Source: Caballeronia terrestris
GTDB taxonomy: Bacteria; Pseudomonadota; Gammaproteobacteria; Burkholderiales; Burkholderiaceae
Length of the DNA: 64,000 bases
Reading direction: 5' to 3'
Assembly (NCBI RefSeq): GCF_001544515.1
Contig: NZ_FCOL02000028.1
Span: forward strand, 19,154-83,153
A program made the position numbers and the translations under genes. Positions 9,040 through 17,715 of the stretch are shown piece after piece. Every line of letters starts with the position of its first letter. Within the stretch, counting starts at the first letter, position 1. The notes under the pieces are model-generated. The model did not search any database, was not told the DNA's origin, and worked only from the letters and a program-made list of their open reading frames with translations.

Positions 9040-9585
9040 CTAGTCCGCTTCGGCGCGCAGCGGTGCCGAAGGAACGACTGTCTCCACGAGGCCGGTCTTT
9101 ACATAATAGACGAGACCGGTCACCGTGAACGCGGCCGGAAGATTCGGGTTCGCCTTGAGCGAGGCGATATCGAGCGCGACCGCCTTGTACGGATCGGTGA
9201 TCGCGAGGTCGTCGAGTTTGTCTTCCGCGACACCCATATGCTTCGCCAGCAACTTCGGCGCGTGATGGTAGCAGCCGGCGATGCCGCAATCGGTATGTTG
9301 AAGGACCACCAGGTTCCAGCCAGCGCCCACATCTTCGCCAGCCGATCGCGATACGGTGCGCAGGATCGCCATCGTTTCCAGGAGCGCCGGATTCACCCGC
9401 CCGCCGACGTTGCGAATGACCGCCGCTTCGCCTGGCGCGAGCTTGAGCACGTCCATCGGATCGACGCGAGGATCGACGCAGCCGACGATCATCGTGCGGC
9501 GCGACGGCAGCATTTTCAGGTCGGCGGAGAAGCCGGTTTGCGCGAACTCGGCATTGCGGCTCGCGAGCGTTTCGAGAAAGTCCAT
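9040..9585 (-). CDS. Beta-class carbonic anhydrase
   Basis: A 181-residue beta-carbonic anhydrase, which interconverts CO2 and bicarbonate using zinc. The zinc ligands are visible as Cys36 in GCVDPRVDP, His97 and Cys100 in QHTDCG. The Asp38-Arg40 dyad of the beta class is also present, and GGRVNP at residues 61-66 matches the dimer core. The length is near the short end of the family. The gene lies 23 bases downstream of an SDR gene on the same strand, so the two are probably co-transcribed. The protein has no signal peptide and is cytoplasmic. Confidence 0.9.
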   Translation of the reverse strand: MDFLETLASRNAEFAQTGFSADLKMLPSRRTMIVGCVDPRVDPMDVLKLAPGEAAVIRNVGGRVNPALLETMAILRTVSRSAGEDVGAGWNLVVLQHTDCGIAGCYHHAPKLLAKHMGVAEDKLDDLAITDPYKAVALDIASLKANPNLPAAFTVTGLVYYVKTGLVETVVPSAPLRAEAD

Positions 9586-9608
9586 GATTGCCTCTATCGG
9601 TTGAATTT

Positions 9609-10355
9609 TCAGGCGCGCTGCGGCAGCCGTTGGGACATCATCGCCTGCAAGCCCTTCGGGTCCTTGATGAACGCCGCGTGAATGCCGCGCGACTGATTGC
9701 CTGCGACGATCTCGTCGTTGGTGCCGGCCTCGATTGCGTCGAGTGCATCACCGACGACTTCCTGTGGCGTCATCCGCGGCTCGGGCAACTTCGCGCCCAT
9801 TTCGGTTTCCGTCTGAACGGCGAGCACGCCGACCACTTGCGTGCCTTGCGCGCCCAGTTCTGCGCGCACGCTGCGCGTGAGAGACAGGCCCGCCGCCTTC
9901 GAAGCCGAGTAGGTCGCGGCGACTGGCAGGCTGACCAGCGAGAGCATAGACAGCATGTTGATCAGCGCGCCGCCGCCTTTGCTCGCGAGGATCGGAGCGA
10001 ACGCACGGGTCAGCGCCAGCGTGCCAAAGTAGTTGACGTCCATCTCGCGACGGGCGTCGTCGATGGAATGAGCCGAGATCGCGCCTTCGAACGCGGCGTA
10101 ACCGGCGTTGTTGATGAGGAGCGTCACGTCCGATGCGATGGCTGCGGCTGCGGCCACCTGATCGGGATCGGTGACGTCGAGCGGCAACGGCACGAGGCGA
10201 CGGTCGCCATCCTTGAGCAGTTCCTTGAGCGACGTGGTGTCGCGTGCAGCGACGTAAATCTTCGAAGCGCCACGCTTCAGCAGTTCGGCGACGTACGCGC
10301 GTCCGATGCCACGGTTGGCGCCAGTAACAAGAGCGACGGATTGAGCGATTTTCAT
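9609..10355 (-). CDS. SDR-family NAD(P)-dependent oxidoreductase
   Basis: A 248-residue classical short-chain dehydrogenase. The cofactor motif TGANRGIG is at residues 11-18, NNAG at about 84, and the active-site YSASK motif at about 151-155 with a preceding Ser. C-terminal residues (QTETEMGAKLPEPR) show the usual substrate-binding loop. It starts with ATG at 10355 and ends 23 bases before the carbonic anhydrase gene, which suggests an operon. The substrate is not defined by sequence. The 159 bases upstream, before the end of the NmrA-like gene, probably contain its promoter. Confidence 0.85.
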   Translation of the reverse strand: MKIAQSVALVTGANRGIGRAYVAELLKRGASKIYVAARDTTSLKELLKDGDRRLVPLPLDVTDPDQVAAAAAIASDVTLLINNAGYAAFEGAISAHSIDDARREMDVNYFGTLALTRAFAPILASKGGGALINMLSMLSLVSLPVAATYSASKAAGLSLTRSVRAELGAQGTQVVGVLAVQTETEMGAKLPEPRMTPQEVVGDALDAIEAGTNDEIVAGNQSRGIHAAFIKDPKGLQAMMSQRLPQRA

Positions 10356-10514
10356 GATGATGACCTTTTGAAGTTAAAGAGAGGTAAGGGGTGGTTCCGC
10401 TTGCTTGGGCTTAACTATCGTCTATCGCCGAAGCGCCCGGTAGCCGCTCTTTCTAGCTATGACTTATCCTGGAACAGCATGGATAACGTCGAGCGACGAC
10501 CGGGCTGCGTTTGC

Positions 10515-11387
10515 TTAACGCTCGATGACAAACTTCGAGAGATTCGTCTTGATGAATTGCTCGACCGTCGTCAGCGGCTGGCCGATGATCTCGGTACCGG
10601 TGCTGTCAGTGCCCGCCAGCAAGCCTTCCTGCTGATCGATCGTGACGGCTTCGAAGTGTCGGCGCATCGCATCGGCGTCCTGGAGGCCGAACAGTTCGAG
10701 GAACGTCGAGACGGTGACATGCTCGTACGGCATGTTCTTGCCCAGCACGCGGCTCACTTCGGCGGCGAGTTCCTCATGGCTGTATTCGACGGGGCCGTGC
10801 AGCGGCAGCGCCTTGCCGACGTGGGGAGCCGGATTGGCGACGATGCCCGCGACGATGCGCGCAATGTCGCTGCCCGCGATCGGCGCAAAACGGCTGTCCT
10901 TGTTGTACGGCATCACGTAACGGCCGTAGCGGATTTGCGGCGCGATGTAGAGCAGCCATTCGGCAAAGAACGTCACCCGCAGATGCACGGACGGCACGCC
11001 GGACCAGTTGAAAATCTGCTCGGATAGCCAGTGGTTTTGCGTCGCCTTGCTGCGTGCAGCAGGCCGAGACTGCTTGTGCGACATGTTGACGATCAGATCC
11101 AGTTGCTGCTCTTTCGCGGCTTGCGCGAAAATCACGGCCGCTTCGACCAGTCCTTCGGCGAGCGGAAAGACGAAATACGCGCGCTGGACGCCATTCATGG
11201 CAAGGCGGATATCACGCAGGCTCTTCATGTCGCCGAATACGACTTCGGCGCCCAGGTCGCGCAGCCGTTGCGCGCGGTGATCGTCTTGGCGCACCAGTGC
11301 GCGGACATAAAAACCTTTTTCAAGCAGACGTTCGACGGTCGGACGGCCGGTGTCACCAGACGCGCCGGTTACGAGGACTGTGGTCAT
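10515..11387 (-). CDS. NmrA-like/NAD(P)H-binding atypical SDR
   Basis: This 290-residue protein has an N-terminal Rossmann fold (VLVTGASGDTGRPTVERLL) and the atypical-SDR continuation of NmrA/HSCARG/YtfG-like proteins (AEVVFGDMKSLRDIRLAMNGV). Such proteins bind NAD(P)H and act as redox sensors or quinone reductases. The classical Tyr-Lys pair is not obvious. I chose ATG 11387 because it begins directly at the first strand. It is divergent from the LysR gene at 11651 across a 263-base gap, the usual layout for a regulator and target. Confidence 0.85.
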   Translation of the reverse strand: MTTVLVTGASGDTGRPTVERLLEKGFYVRALVRQDDHRAQRLRDLGAEVVFGDMKSLRDIRLAMNGVQRAYFVFPLAEGLVEAAVIFAQAAKEQQLDLIVNMSHKQSRPAARSKATQNHWLSEQIFNWSGVPSVHLRVTFFAEWLLYIAPQIRYGRYVMPYNKDSRFAPIAGSDIARIVAGIVANPAPHVGKALPLHGPVEYSHEELAAEVSRVLGKNMPYEHVTVSTFLELFGLQDADAMRRHFEAVTIDQQEGLLAGTDSTGTEIIGQPLTTVEQFIKTNLSKFVIER

Positions 11388-11650
11388 ATCAATTACTCCG
11401 GATACGAAGTCGCGGCTTAAAAAAAGCGGCTGACTTCGGTTGCAGGGCTGTCGAGGCATCGGAATCAGGGCCCTTGCGTGACTCCGATCAAGGCTTGGCA
11501 ATCGATGCCGAACCACGCCGACAATTTGGCGTCTGCGCTTCGATTTCGGTAGCCGGTGAATTCGGCTAACATTTATGCTGGCCGAGCATCGGTGCGGTGG
11601 CTCGCCGGCTCGCCGGCTCGCCGGCTGTTTCGTCGGAAGAAGGAGGGAGC
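11388..11650. promoter_or_regulatory. Divergent promoter region between NmrA-like and LysR genes
   Basis: This 263-base gap separates two divergent genes and should carry both promoters and the operator for the LysR regulator. An 8-base unit (ctcgccgg) occurs three times in tandem near its right end. The strong Shine-Dalgarno sequence gaaggaggga sits directly before the TTG start at 11651. I could not identify a specific LysR operator by eye. Confidence 0.4.
11601..11624. repeat. Three tandem copies of an 8-base unit (ctcgccgg)
   Basis: The unit ctcgccgg is repeated exactly three times end to end in the leader of the LysR gene, 27 bases before its TTG start. Short tandem repeats of this kind can change in copy number by slippage. 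Here a change would alter leader length, and it would also break the frame of the longer alternative start at 11597. Confidence 0.85.
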
Positions 11651-12559
11651 TTGAAGGACGTCCTGACGTTCAGGCTTTACACCCGCGTCGCCCGGCTCGG
11701 CAGCTTTTCGGCGGCCGCGCGGGAATGCGGGTTGGCGCAATCGCAAGTGTCGCGGATGATCGCCGAACTCGAAGCGGGCCTCGGCGCCCGCTTGCTCACG
11801 CGGACCACGCGCGCCGTCGTGCCGACCGAAGCGGGCCTTGAGTTTCTCGCACGCATGGAGCCGATCCTGGCGGCGATCGACGACGCGGAGAACAGCGTCC
11901 GCGAGACGGGGGAACTGCGCGGCGTGCTGCGCCTCGCCATGCCTTCGACGATGGCCATATGCGTGATCATGCCGCGCCTATCGGCCTTCACTGAGCGTCA
12001 TCCATTGCTCAAGGTCGAGATCATGCTCGACGACCGATGGCAGGACATGATCCGCGAAGCGGTCGATGTCGGCATCCGCGTGGGCAGCCTGCCGGACTCC
12101 GCGGGCACCGCTAAGCTGATCGGAACGATGCATCGCGTGGTCGTTGCTTCGCGTCGTTATCTGGACCGGCATGGCGCGCCGCTGCTGCCGGAGGACATTG
12201 CCAGGCATCGTGTCGTGGGCGGACCGGCCGGGTCGCATGTGTCGTCGTGGCAATTCGAACGCGAGGGCGAGACGACATCGATCGACGTGCAACCGCACGT
12301 TTCCACTAACGACACGGCGGGTGCGCTGGCCGCGGCGGCTGCGGGTCTCGGCATCGTCTCGACGACATCGTGGGCGTGTCGATCGCAAATCGAAGAGGGC
12401 ACGCTCGTGCGCCTGCTGCCCGAATGGACCATGGCGCAACTCCCTGTGCATGCGTATTTCCCGATGGGGCGAGCCACGCGCATGGCGGCCCGCGCGTTCG
12501 TCGATTTCATCGCGGAAGAGCTCACGAACGGACCTCGCGATTTCGTAGCCGCAGCGTAG
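11651..12559 (+). CDS. LysR-family transcriptional regulator, paralogue of the one at 1947
   Basis: A 302-residue LysR regulator. I place the start at TTG 11651, preceded at proper spacing by the very strong ribosome-binding site gaaggaggga. This matches the start position of the paralogue at 2852. The helix-turn-helix reads GSFSAAARECGLAQSQVSR followed by LLTRTTRAVVPTEAG. The two proteins share long segments throughout (GELRG, VVGGPA, PVHAYFPMGRATR). Its probable target is the divergent NmrA-like gene, possibly with the SDR and carbonic anhydrase beyond. The next gene downstream begins 35 bases away on the same strand. Confidence 0.85.
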   Translation: MKDVLTFRLYTRVARLGSFSAAARECGLAQSQVSRMIAELEAGLGARLLTRTTRAVVPTEAGLEFLARMEPILAAIDDAENSVRETGELRGVLRLAMPSTMAICVIMPRLSAFTERHPLLKVEIMLDDRWQDMIREAVDVGIRVGSLPDSAGTAKLIGTMHRVVVASRRYLDRHGAPLLPEDIARHRVVGGPAGSHVSSWQFEREGETTSIDVQPHVSTNDTAGALAAAAAGLGIVSTTSWACRSQIEEGTLVRLLPEWTMAQLPVHAYFPMGRATRMAARAFVDFIAEELTNGPRDFVAAA

Positions 12560-12594
12560 TCACCAACATCGGTTCGCCGTAACCCGGAGTGTCC

Positions 12595-13800
12595 ATGTTC
12601 GACAAGTACTTGCGTATCGAAAGTGGCCCCGACTGGCACCACTTCTACGTCTACACGGACAGTTGGTTCGTTGCGATGTTGCTCGTGGTCGCCTTGCTGC
12701 TCGCGATCTTTCTGGCGAGCGCGATCTGCTATTACGTGACGCGCTCGGTCATGTTGTTGATCGTGAGCCGCCTCGCGCGCAAGAAAGGGCGCAAGTGGCT
12801 GAGCGCCGCCGAGCGGCATCGCGTGTTCCACCGGCTCGCGCCGCTCGTGCCAGCGGGGATCATCTATGCGTCGGCGCCGCTGCTTTCCGGCCTCACGTTT
12901 CCCTTGATCGCAGCGCTCGGACGGCCATTGGCGATCATCGCGGCGTGCTACATGGTCTACACGCTGCTGCGCGCGGCGCTTGCGTTGCGTGACAGTATCG
13001 ACGAACGCTACAGCCACTTTCCATCCGCAAGCGAGAGGCCGATCAAGAGCTTCCTTCAGATCGCGACCATCGTCGTTTACCTGGTCGCGCTGATCGCTAT
13101 CGTCTCGCTGCTGATGGAGCGTTCGCCCGTCTATCTTCTCACGGGCTTAAGCGCGATCACGGCGCTTCTAATCATTATCTTCCGCGACTCGCTGCTCGGC
13201 TTCGTCGCCAGCATCCAGCTCGCGGCCTACGACATGTTGCGCGTGGGCGACTGGATCGAAGTGCCGGGGTTCATCGCAGACGGCACGGTGATCGATATCG
13301 CGTTGAATACCATCAAGGTGCGCAACTTCGATAACACCATCGTGATGTTGCCGAGCCAGGTGCTTCTGGCGAACAGCGTGAAAAACTGGCGCGGCATGAT
13401 CGAGTCGGGCGGAAGGCGTCTTCGGCATGCCATTCATTTCGACGCGGATACGATCCGCTTTCCCGACGAAGCGTTGCTCGCGCGTTTGCACGAAGCCATT
13501 CAACGGCCGCTCGTCTTGCCCGAAGGCGAGCTTCGCACGAACCTTGGCTTGTATCGACGTTACCTGAGCGCCTACTTCGGGGATCACCCGGCAGTGCGGC
13601 GCGACATGCCACTCGTGATACGGCAAGTGCAATCGAGGGAGCCGGTGGTCGCGCTGGAGATCTGCCTCTATATCGACGAGATACGCTGGGAGCTCTACGA
13701 GAGCCTACAGTCGGACATGCTCGATCACGCTTATGGGGTCTTGCCGCTTTTTGGCCTGCGGTGTTGGCAGCGGGAACGCGTAGTGTCTGTTATGCCGTAA
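12595..13800 (+). CDS. Mechanosensitive channel of the MscS family (YbdG-like)
   Basis: This 401-residue inner-membrane protein has an N-terminal part with about four hydrophobic helices (VAMLLVVALLLAIFLASAI is the first). The MscS pore helix and beta-domain follow (FRDSLLGFVASIQLAAYDMLRVGDWI, then DGTVIDIALNTIKVRNFDN). Length and layout match YbdG/MscM miniconductance channels, which release solutes on hypo-osmotic shock. ATG 12595 is chosen because ggag lies at the right distance. The GTG six bases upstream is less likely. The gene follows the LysR gene by 35 bases but is probably unrelated in function. Confidence 0.85.
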   Translation: MFDKYLRIESGPDWHHFYVYTDSWFVAMLLVVALLLAIFLASAICYYVTRSVMLLIVSRLARKKGRKWLSAAERHRVFHRLAPLVPAGIIYASAPLLSGLTFPLIAALGRPLAIIAACYMVYTLLRAALALRDSIDERYSHFPSASERPIKSFLQIATIVVYLVALIAIVSLLMERSPVYLLTGLSAITALLIIIFRDSLLGFVASIQLAAYDMLRVGDWIEVPGFIADGTVIDIALNTIKVRNFDNTIVMLPSQVLLANSVKNWRGMIESGGRRLRHAIHFDADTIRFPDEALLARLHEAIQRPLVLPEGELRTNLGLYRRYLSAYFGDHPAVRRDMPLVIRQVQSREPVVALEICLYIDEIRWELYESLQSDMLDHAYGVLPLFGLRCWQRERVVSVMP

Positions 13801-13802
13801 CG

Positions 13803-14005
13803 ATATCGCTTCCCCAGATGGATGAATTTGAATTAGCCCGGCTGATACGTATGCGGCCGACTGGCTCCGGTATCTCGATTGTTGCTATGAAAGGCGGGTT
13901 CATGAGCGGGACAAGGAAAGCACGCGCGATGCAGGGTTCGATTTTCACCTTACCAAGCCGGTGGATTACGAAAGGTTGGGAGATATTGGCGCGGGCGGGG
14001 GCTGA
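13803..14005 (+). pseudogene. Remnant of a CheY-like receiver domain, frameshifted
   Basis: Directly after the channel gene one frame reads SLPQMDEFELARLIRMRPTG, the region following the phospho-acceptor Asp of a receiver domain (family form DxxLPxMDGxELARxIR). About 30 codons later the frame is lost, and the matching sequence continues one frame over as RDAGFDFHLTKPVDYERLGDI, which holds the conserved receiver Lys-Pro and its helix. Both halves fit a hybrid-kinase receiver C-terminus (AGFDxHLxKPVD). The upstream half of the domain and any kinase are missing. This is therefore a gene fragment with at least one indel, apparently truncated where the channel gene now ends. Confidence 0.75.
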
Positions 14006-14182
14006 GTGAAGTGAGAAGTTTTCATTGTCCTTGTTATCGAGCGGATCATGAAAACCGCTCGCTGCGAGGCACATCGTGTTTCGGTGCCGATAAGGACACG
14101 CGGCACGGTGTTTGCTCCACTCGTGATCAAGCAGACGACCTTTGTCTGCCTGTTTATTCCAGTCTGAAAGGAGGAACGGATC

Positions 14183-14500
14183 ATGAGCAAGGCAATGAAC
14201 ACGTTAATCGCAGCCGTCGCTACAGTTGCGCTGTCAGGCAGCGTTTATGCGCAGTCAGCGGGAGGCTCGAGCGGCGCGGGTTCGGCAGGTAGCACGGCCA
14301 GCCCGTCGAATCAGATGAACGGTGCAACGGGCGGCTACGGCGCACCGAGCGGCACCAACTCGGACAGCGGCATGGGCGCCAAGGCGCCGAACTCGGGGCT
14401 GCCGAGCACGAACAGCAACTCGACGTCGGGCAACAGCGCTCCCAAGAGCAATAACACGCTCGCGACCCCGAGCGTAGTGTCACCGGCCGCGGGCCAATAG
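14183..14500 (+). CDS. Small secreted Ser/Gly/Asn-rich protein
   Basis: A 105-residue protein with a signal peptide (NTLIAAVATVALSGSVYAQ, cleavage after about residue 23). A low-complexity mature part of Ser, Gly, Asn, Ala, Pro and Thr without Cys follows. Start is ATG 14183 preceded by a strong ribosome-binding site (gaaaggagg). No known domain is visible. Similar short periplasmic Gly/Ser-rich proteins are common in Burkholderia. Their function is mostly unknown, and I do not assign one. An inverted repeat that may act as a terminator lies about 85 bases downstream. Confidence 0.75.
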   Translation: MSKAMNTLIAAVATVALSGSVYAQSAGGSSGAGSAGSTASPSNQMNGATGGYGAPSGTNSDSGMGAKAPNSGLPSTNSNSTSGNSAPKSNNTLATPSVVSPAAGQ

Positions 14501-14585
14501 CGGCTGCAATCGCGTAGGGCGCAGGAGTAGTTTCGATCCGTCGTCCTGGCTACGAAATCGCCTCCCAGCAAGCCTGAAAGCGATA

Positions 14586-14619
14586 GGCCCTCTCCGCCGT
14601 AGTGTTGGAGGAGAGGGCC
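14586..14619. terminator. Inverted repeat between convergent genes, possible bidirectional terminator
   Basis: The 10-base arm ggccctctcc (14586-14595) is matched exactly by ggagagggcc (14610-14619), with 14 bases between. It lies between the small secreted protein gene and the convergent tannase-like gene, where transcription from both sides should end. There is no long T run on either side, so a classic Rho-independent function is uncertain. Confidence 0.55.
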
Positions 14620-14644
14620 CGTCGAGTCCGGAATTCCGCTTAGG

Positions 14645-16405
14645 TTAAGGCGCCGCTACACCCTGCGTCTTCGGGCTATACGACGTATAGAAGCTAGCCC
14701 CGGCCCAAGTGGGCGCAGCCTCGTTATACAACGGCGCACCTTGCGTGTAATTGGCGCTGCTGTGCCAATCACCCGTGCCGGTGTACTTCGCTACCGCCGG
14801 ATACGGATACACGGGACGCGAGGCCGTCACGACATTCGACGCATCCGTCTGGTAAGTCGTGACGGCATTCGGCGCGCTTCCTTGCTCGACCCACCCAGTG
14901 ATCTGCGACACCAGGTCGATGTTAGGGAAGCCTTCGCCGCCGCCGCAGTGTCCGACGCCCGGTACCACGTAGAGACGCGCGAACTCGTCTGCAGCCGATT
15001 CGCCCATCGTGCTCATCAACGCTTGGTAATAAGCGATCGTGAAGAGCGGCGAGATGTGCTGGTCGGCCCAGCCGTGCCAGAGGATCAGCTTGCCGCCGGC
15101 CTGCTTGAACGCCGAGAGATCCGGGCTCGTCGCATCGTTGAGCGGGTGATTGGCCTGAAGATAATTCGCGTAGAAACTCGCATCGCGGTAGCCGAACGTG
15201 TCGATGTTCGGCATCGTCGGCGAACCCGTGATGATCAGGTTGTAGGCACCGGTGACGATCGTGTAGCTGAAGAGGCTCGTGACGGGCACGGGGGCGTCTG
15301 TCGAGTTCGTCGTCGGCACTTCAACGCCGACCCAGTTCGCTTCGGAACCATACTGCGGCGAACCTGCGAGCATCTTTACGCCGGTATTGGTATCCGTCGG
15401 GCCGCTATAGATCTTGGTGGCCGTGGCGACTTCCGCGGCGGTCAGGCAACTGCTCGTGTCGGATGCGCTCGCGCCGCACTGAATCGATGCGGGGTCGAAG
15501 TGGCAGTTGCGCGGATCGGCGAGGAGACCGTCGGGCACGCCGGCCTGGCCACCGCATGCGGCCACCACTGCCTTGTGGAGCACCAGTGCCTTGTCGGCAT
15601 ACAGCACGGCTTTGCCTGCGCTGGTGCCCGTCGTGCTGTTCGACTCGACGCTCCAGCCGTGATAGAGAGAGTTCTGAATCTGGAAGTGCGCGGCCGGGGC
15701 ACCCACGACGATGCCGTTGTAGTCGGACGGGTAACGCTGTGCCGCCATCAGCCCTTCGCGCCCGCCATCCGAGCAACCGACGAAGTACGAATACTTCTGC
15801 ACTTGCCCGTAGTAAGCCTGAATCAGCTTCTTCGCAGCGAGCGTCGTGATGTGCTGTCCGCGATAGGCGAAGTCAGCCTGCTTTTGCGGGTCCGTCGTCC
15901 ACGCTGAACTCTGACCGGAGTGGCCCATGTCCGTCGCTGCGGTGACGAAGCCGCCTTGCTGCACGAGCGGGCAGGTGTAGCTGAAGCTGAACGAGGTTTG
16001 CTTGGTCGGGTCGCTCAGATTGCCGCACAGGCCGCCGCAGCCCAGTTCCGCGAAGCGCTGAGTCCAGCCGTTCACAGGCAGGGCGACCTCGAACGTGTTC
16101 GACGGCGCAAGCGTGCCCTTGACGGCACAGAAGGACACTGAGGCGCCGTTGATGGTGGCGGTCGTCACCGTAGCGGAGGTAATCGAACTGCCGGCTCCGC
16201 CGATGTCGGTGATGTCCACCGCGGCAAGCTTGGAACAATCGACGCTGGGCTTGACCACGGCCAATGGCGTATTGCTCGAACTGCTGCTACCGCCGCCGCA
16301 CGCGGTGACGATGGCAGCCGTGACGCAAGTGACGGCTAGTGTTAGCAGCGAACCAACTCGTGCGGGTCTGCGCGAAAGGCGCGCGATGGAATCCAGAACT
16401 CTCAT
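14645..16405 (-). CDS. Tannase/feruloyl esterase family lipoprotein
   Basis: A 586-residue alpha/beta-hydrolase of the tannase family, which cleaves galloyl or feruloyl esters of plant phenolics. The nucleophile motif GCSDGGREG (Ser at about residue 213), the acid in WHGWADQHI and the histidine in VPGVGHCGGG are all present. Paired cysteines flank the triad (the CS-D-HC motif). The start has a signal peptide ending in a lipobox (IVTAC followed by GGG and a Ser run), so the protein is probably an outer-membrane or periplasmic lipoprotein. It is a single gene, convergent with the small secreted protein and followed upstream by a long empty gap. Confidence 0.88.
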   Translation of the reverse strand: MRVLDSIARLSRRPARVGSLLTLAVTCVTAAIVTACGGGSSSSSNTPLAVVKPSVDCSKLAAVDITDIGGAGSSITSATVTTATINGASVSFCAVKGTLAPSNTFEVALPVNGWTQRFAELGCGGLCGNLSDPTKQTSFSFSYTCPLVQQGGFVTAATDMGHSGQSSAWTTDPQKQADFAYRGQHITTLAAKKLIQAYYGQVQKYSYFVGCSDGGREGLMAAQRYPSDYNGIVVGAPAAHFQIQNSLYHGWSVESNSTTGTSAGKAVLYADKALVLHKAVVAACGGQAGVPDGLLADPRNCHFDPASIQCGASASDTSSCLTAAEVATATKIYSGPTDTNTGVKMLAGSPQYGSEANWVGVEVPTTNSTDAPVPVTSLFSYTIVTGAYNLIITGSPTMPNIDTFGYRDASFYANYLQANHPLNDATSPDLSAFKQAGGKLILWHGWADQHISPLFTIAYYQALMSTMGESAADEFARLYVVPGVGHCGGGEGFPNIDLVSQITGWVEQGSAPNAVTTYQTDASNVVTASRPVYPYPAVAKYTGTGDWHSSANYTQGAPLYNEAAPTWAGASFYTSYSPKTQGVAAP

Positions 16406-17108
16406 ACTTTTTTCCTTGAAGTGATTCTTCTATGGGCTGCAACGGAATGACACTCGATTTCTAGATCTGCGACGACCTCATGTTTGAGTTTCGATAAGCG
16501 TCGGCCTTTGAGAGACGCTGTTCCGCTTAGGGACGATTCGCTGCTGGCGGATGTGAACGTACCCGTATGGAACGGGCGGAAAAGAGAGGGTTAACCATTG
16601 AGTTAGCTTCACGGCTGGCGGCAAGTCCTCCGGCGTGGCGGCCGATAAACCTTGCATGCGTGGGCTTCGGGATGCCTATAGGCGACGGTTCTTATCCACT
16701 GCCGATCGACTACGGCGATAAGCAAATTAGATAGGCGCGGAAAGCGTTTGAAAAAAGGAGGCGCCGCAGTCGCATGCTGCTTGCGATCCACTGCACTCTG
16801 GCATTGTGGGCCGTCCTGTTGCGAATTCATTCACGGCCTATCTGATCTGCTTATCGCAATGCGATCGCTCAAGCCATCGACAAAAACCTTTCGATAACCT
16901 GTCGGCATACGTCCGCGTCTTTGCAGGAACGGCTTGCTGGTCTTCATGCTGGACAGAGGTCATCTTTAATGGTTGAGGTTCTTGCCATTCCATCTGGTTA
17001 ACCCGCTCTTTTGTGCTCCGAGGTCGTTTGGTTATCTTCGAAAGGTATCGAAGCCACATCCATCACGAAGGCAGGACCCGCGACATCATTAATCAGAGGG
17101 AGACACAT
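16406..17108. other. Gap of 703 bases without a recognisable gene
   Basis: No frame here has family-like sequence. The longest ones are short and have no supporting ribosome-binding site. The region must contain the promoters of the tannase-like gene and of the membrane protein at 17109. The latter has a clear ribosome-binding sequence (gagggagacacat) before its start. I see no tRNA, mobile element or clear hairpin. Confidence 0.5.
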
Positions 17109-17651
17109 ATGGGCGGCAACATCAGAACGAGCGGCAACGACTTCGACAAGCGCTTCGCATCGAGTGCAGACGCTAAGCCGCGACGTGATGCGATAGTCCG
17201 TGCCGGCGTGGCGGGTGGACTGACAGGCGCGATCATCATCTGGATTTACGAGGCTCTGATCTGGGTGGGCGCGCAACACTTGATGCCCCTCGCAGGTATT
17301 CCGCGCAACGCTCCGGGCCTCGTCTTCGGCAAGGCGTTTCAAGAGTCGATCGGCGGGTGGGCGTATCTGATCGGCACAGGGATTCACTTTGTCTTTGCGA
17401 TTGGCTGGGGCATCTTGTTCGCCATGATCTGGCCGTACTTTCGCCGCCGCGGATATGAAGCGACGTTCGTCGCTTTGTTCTACGCGATCCTTGCGTGGAT
17501 CGTGATGCACGTCGCGATCGCCATCGCCTCTGACAATCATCCGAATTACCTCGATCCGGTCGTGATCATCGGAGGGTTCATGTCGCACTTTTGCTTTACG
17601 GTTCCGCTTGCGCTGATCGTCAAGAGAATGCTTGCTAAGGGCACAGCCTGA
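17109..17651 (+). CDS. Small membrane protein, YagU-like, unknown function
   Basis: A 180-residue protein with a basic N-terminal tail (about 30 residues, ending PRRDAIVRAGVAGG) and four hydrophobic segments. These begin at about residues 38, 80, 118 and 150 and include GLTGAIIIWIYEALIWV and HFVFAIGWGILFAMIW. The layout resembles YagU/DUF1440-like inner-membrane proteins but I cannot name it firmly. The ATG at 17109 has a good ribosome-binding site (ggag). The FUSC gene begins 65 bases downstream on the same strand, so co-transcription is possible. Confidence 0.6.
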   Translation: MGGNIRTSGNDFDKRFASSADAKPRRDAIVRAGVAGGLTGAIIIWIYEALIWVGAQHLMPLAGIPRNAPGLVFGKAFQESIGGWAYLIGTGIHFVFAIGWGILFAMIWPYFRRRGYEATFVALFYAILAWIVMHVAIAIASDNHPNYLDPVVIIGGFMSHFCFTVPLALIVKRMLAKGTA

Positions 17652-17715
17652 TAAGAGAAACGCGAGGCGAAGTCCGGGTAGACTCGGGGCACGTCATCCT
17701 CGCAGGTGTCCGCGC

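Noticed and set aside
16609..16830. Short frames in the gap after the tannase-like gene
   Set aside because: Short, without start signals or recognisable sequence.
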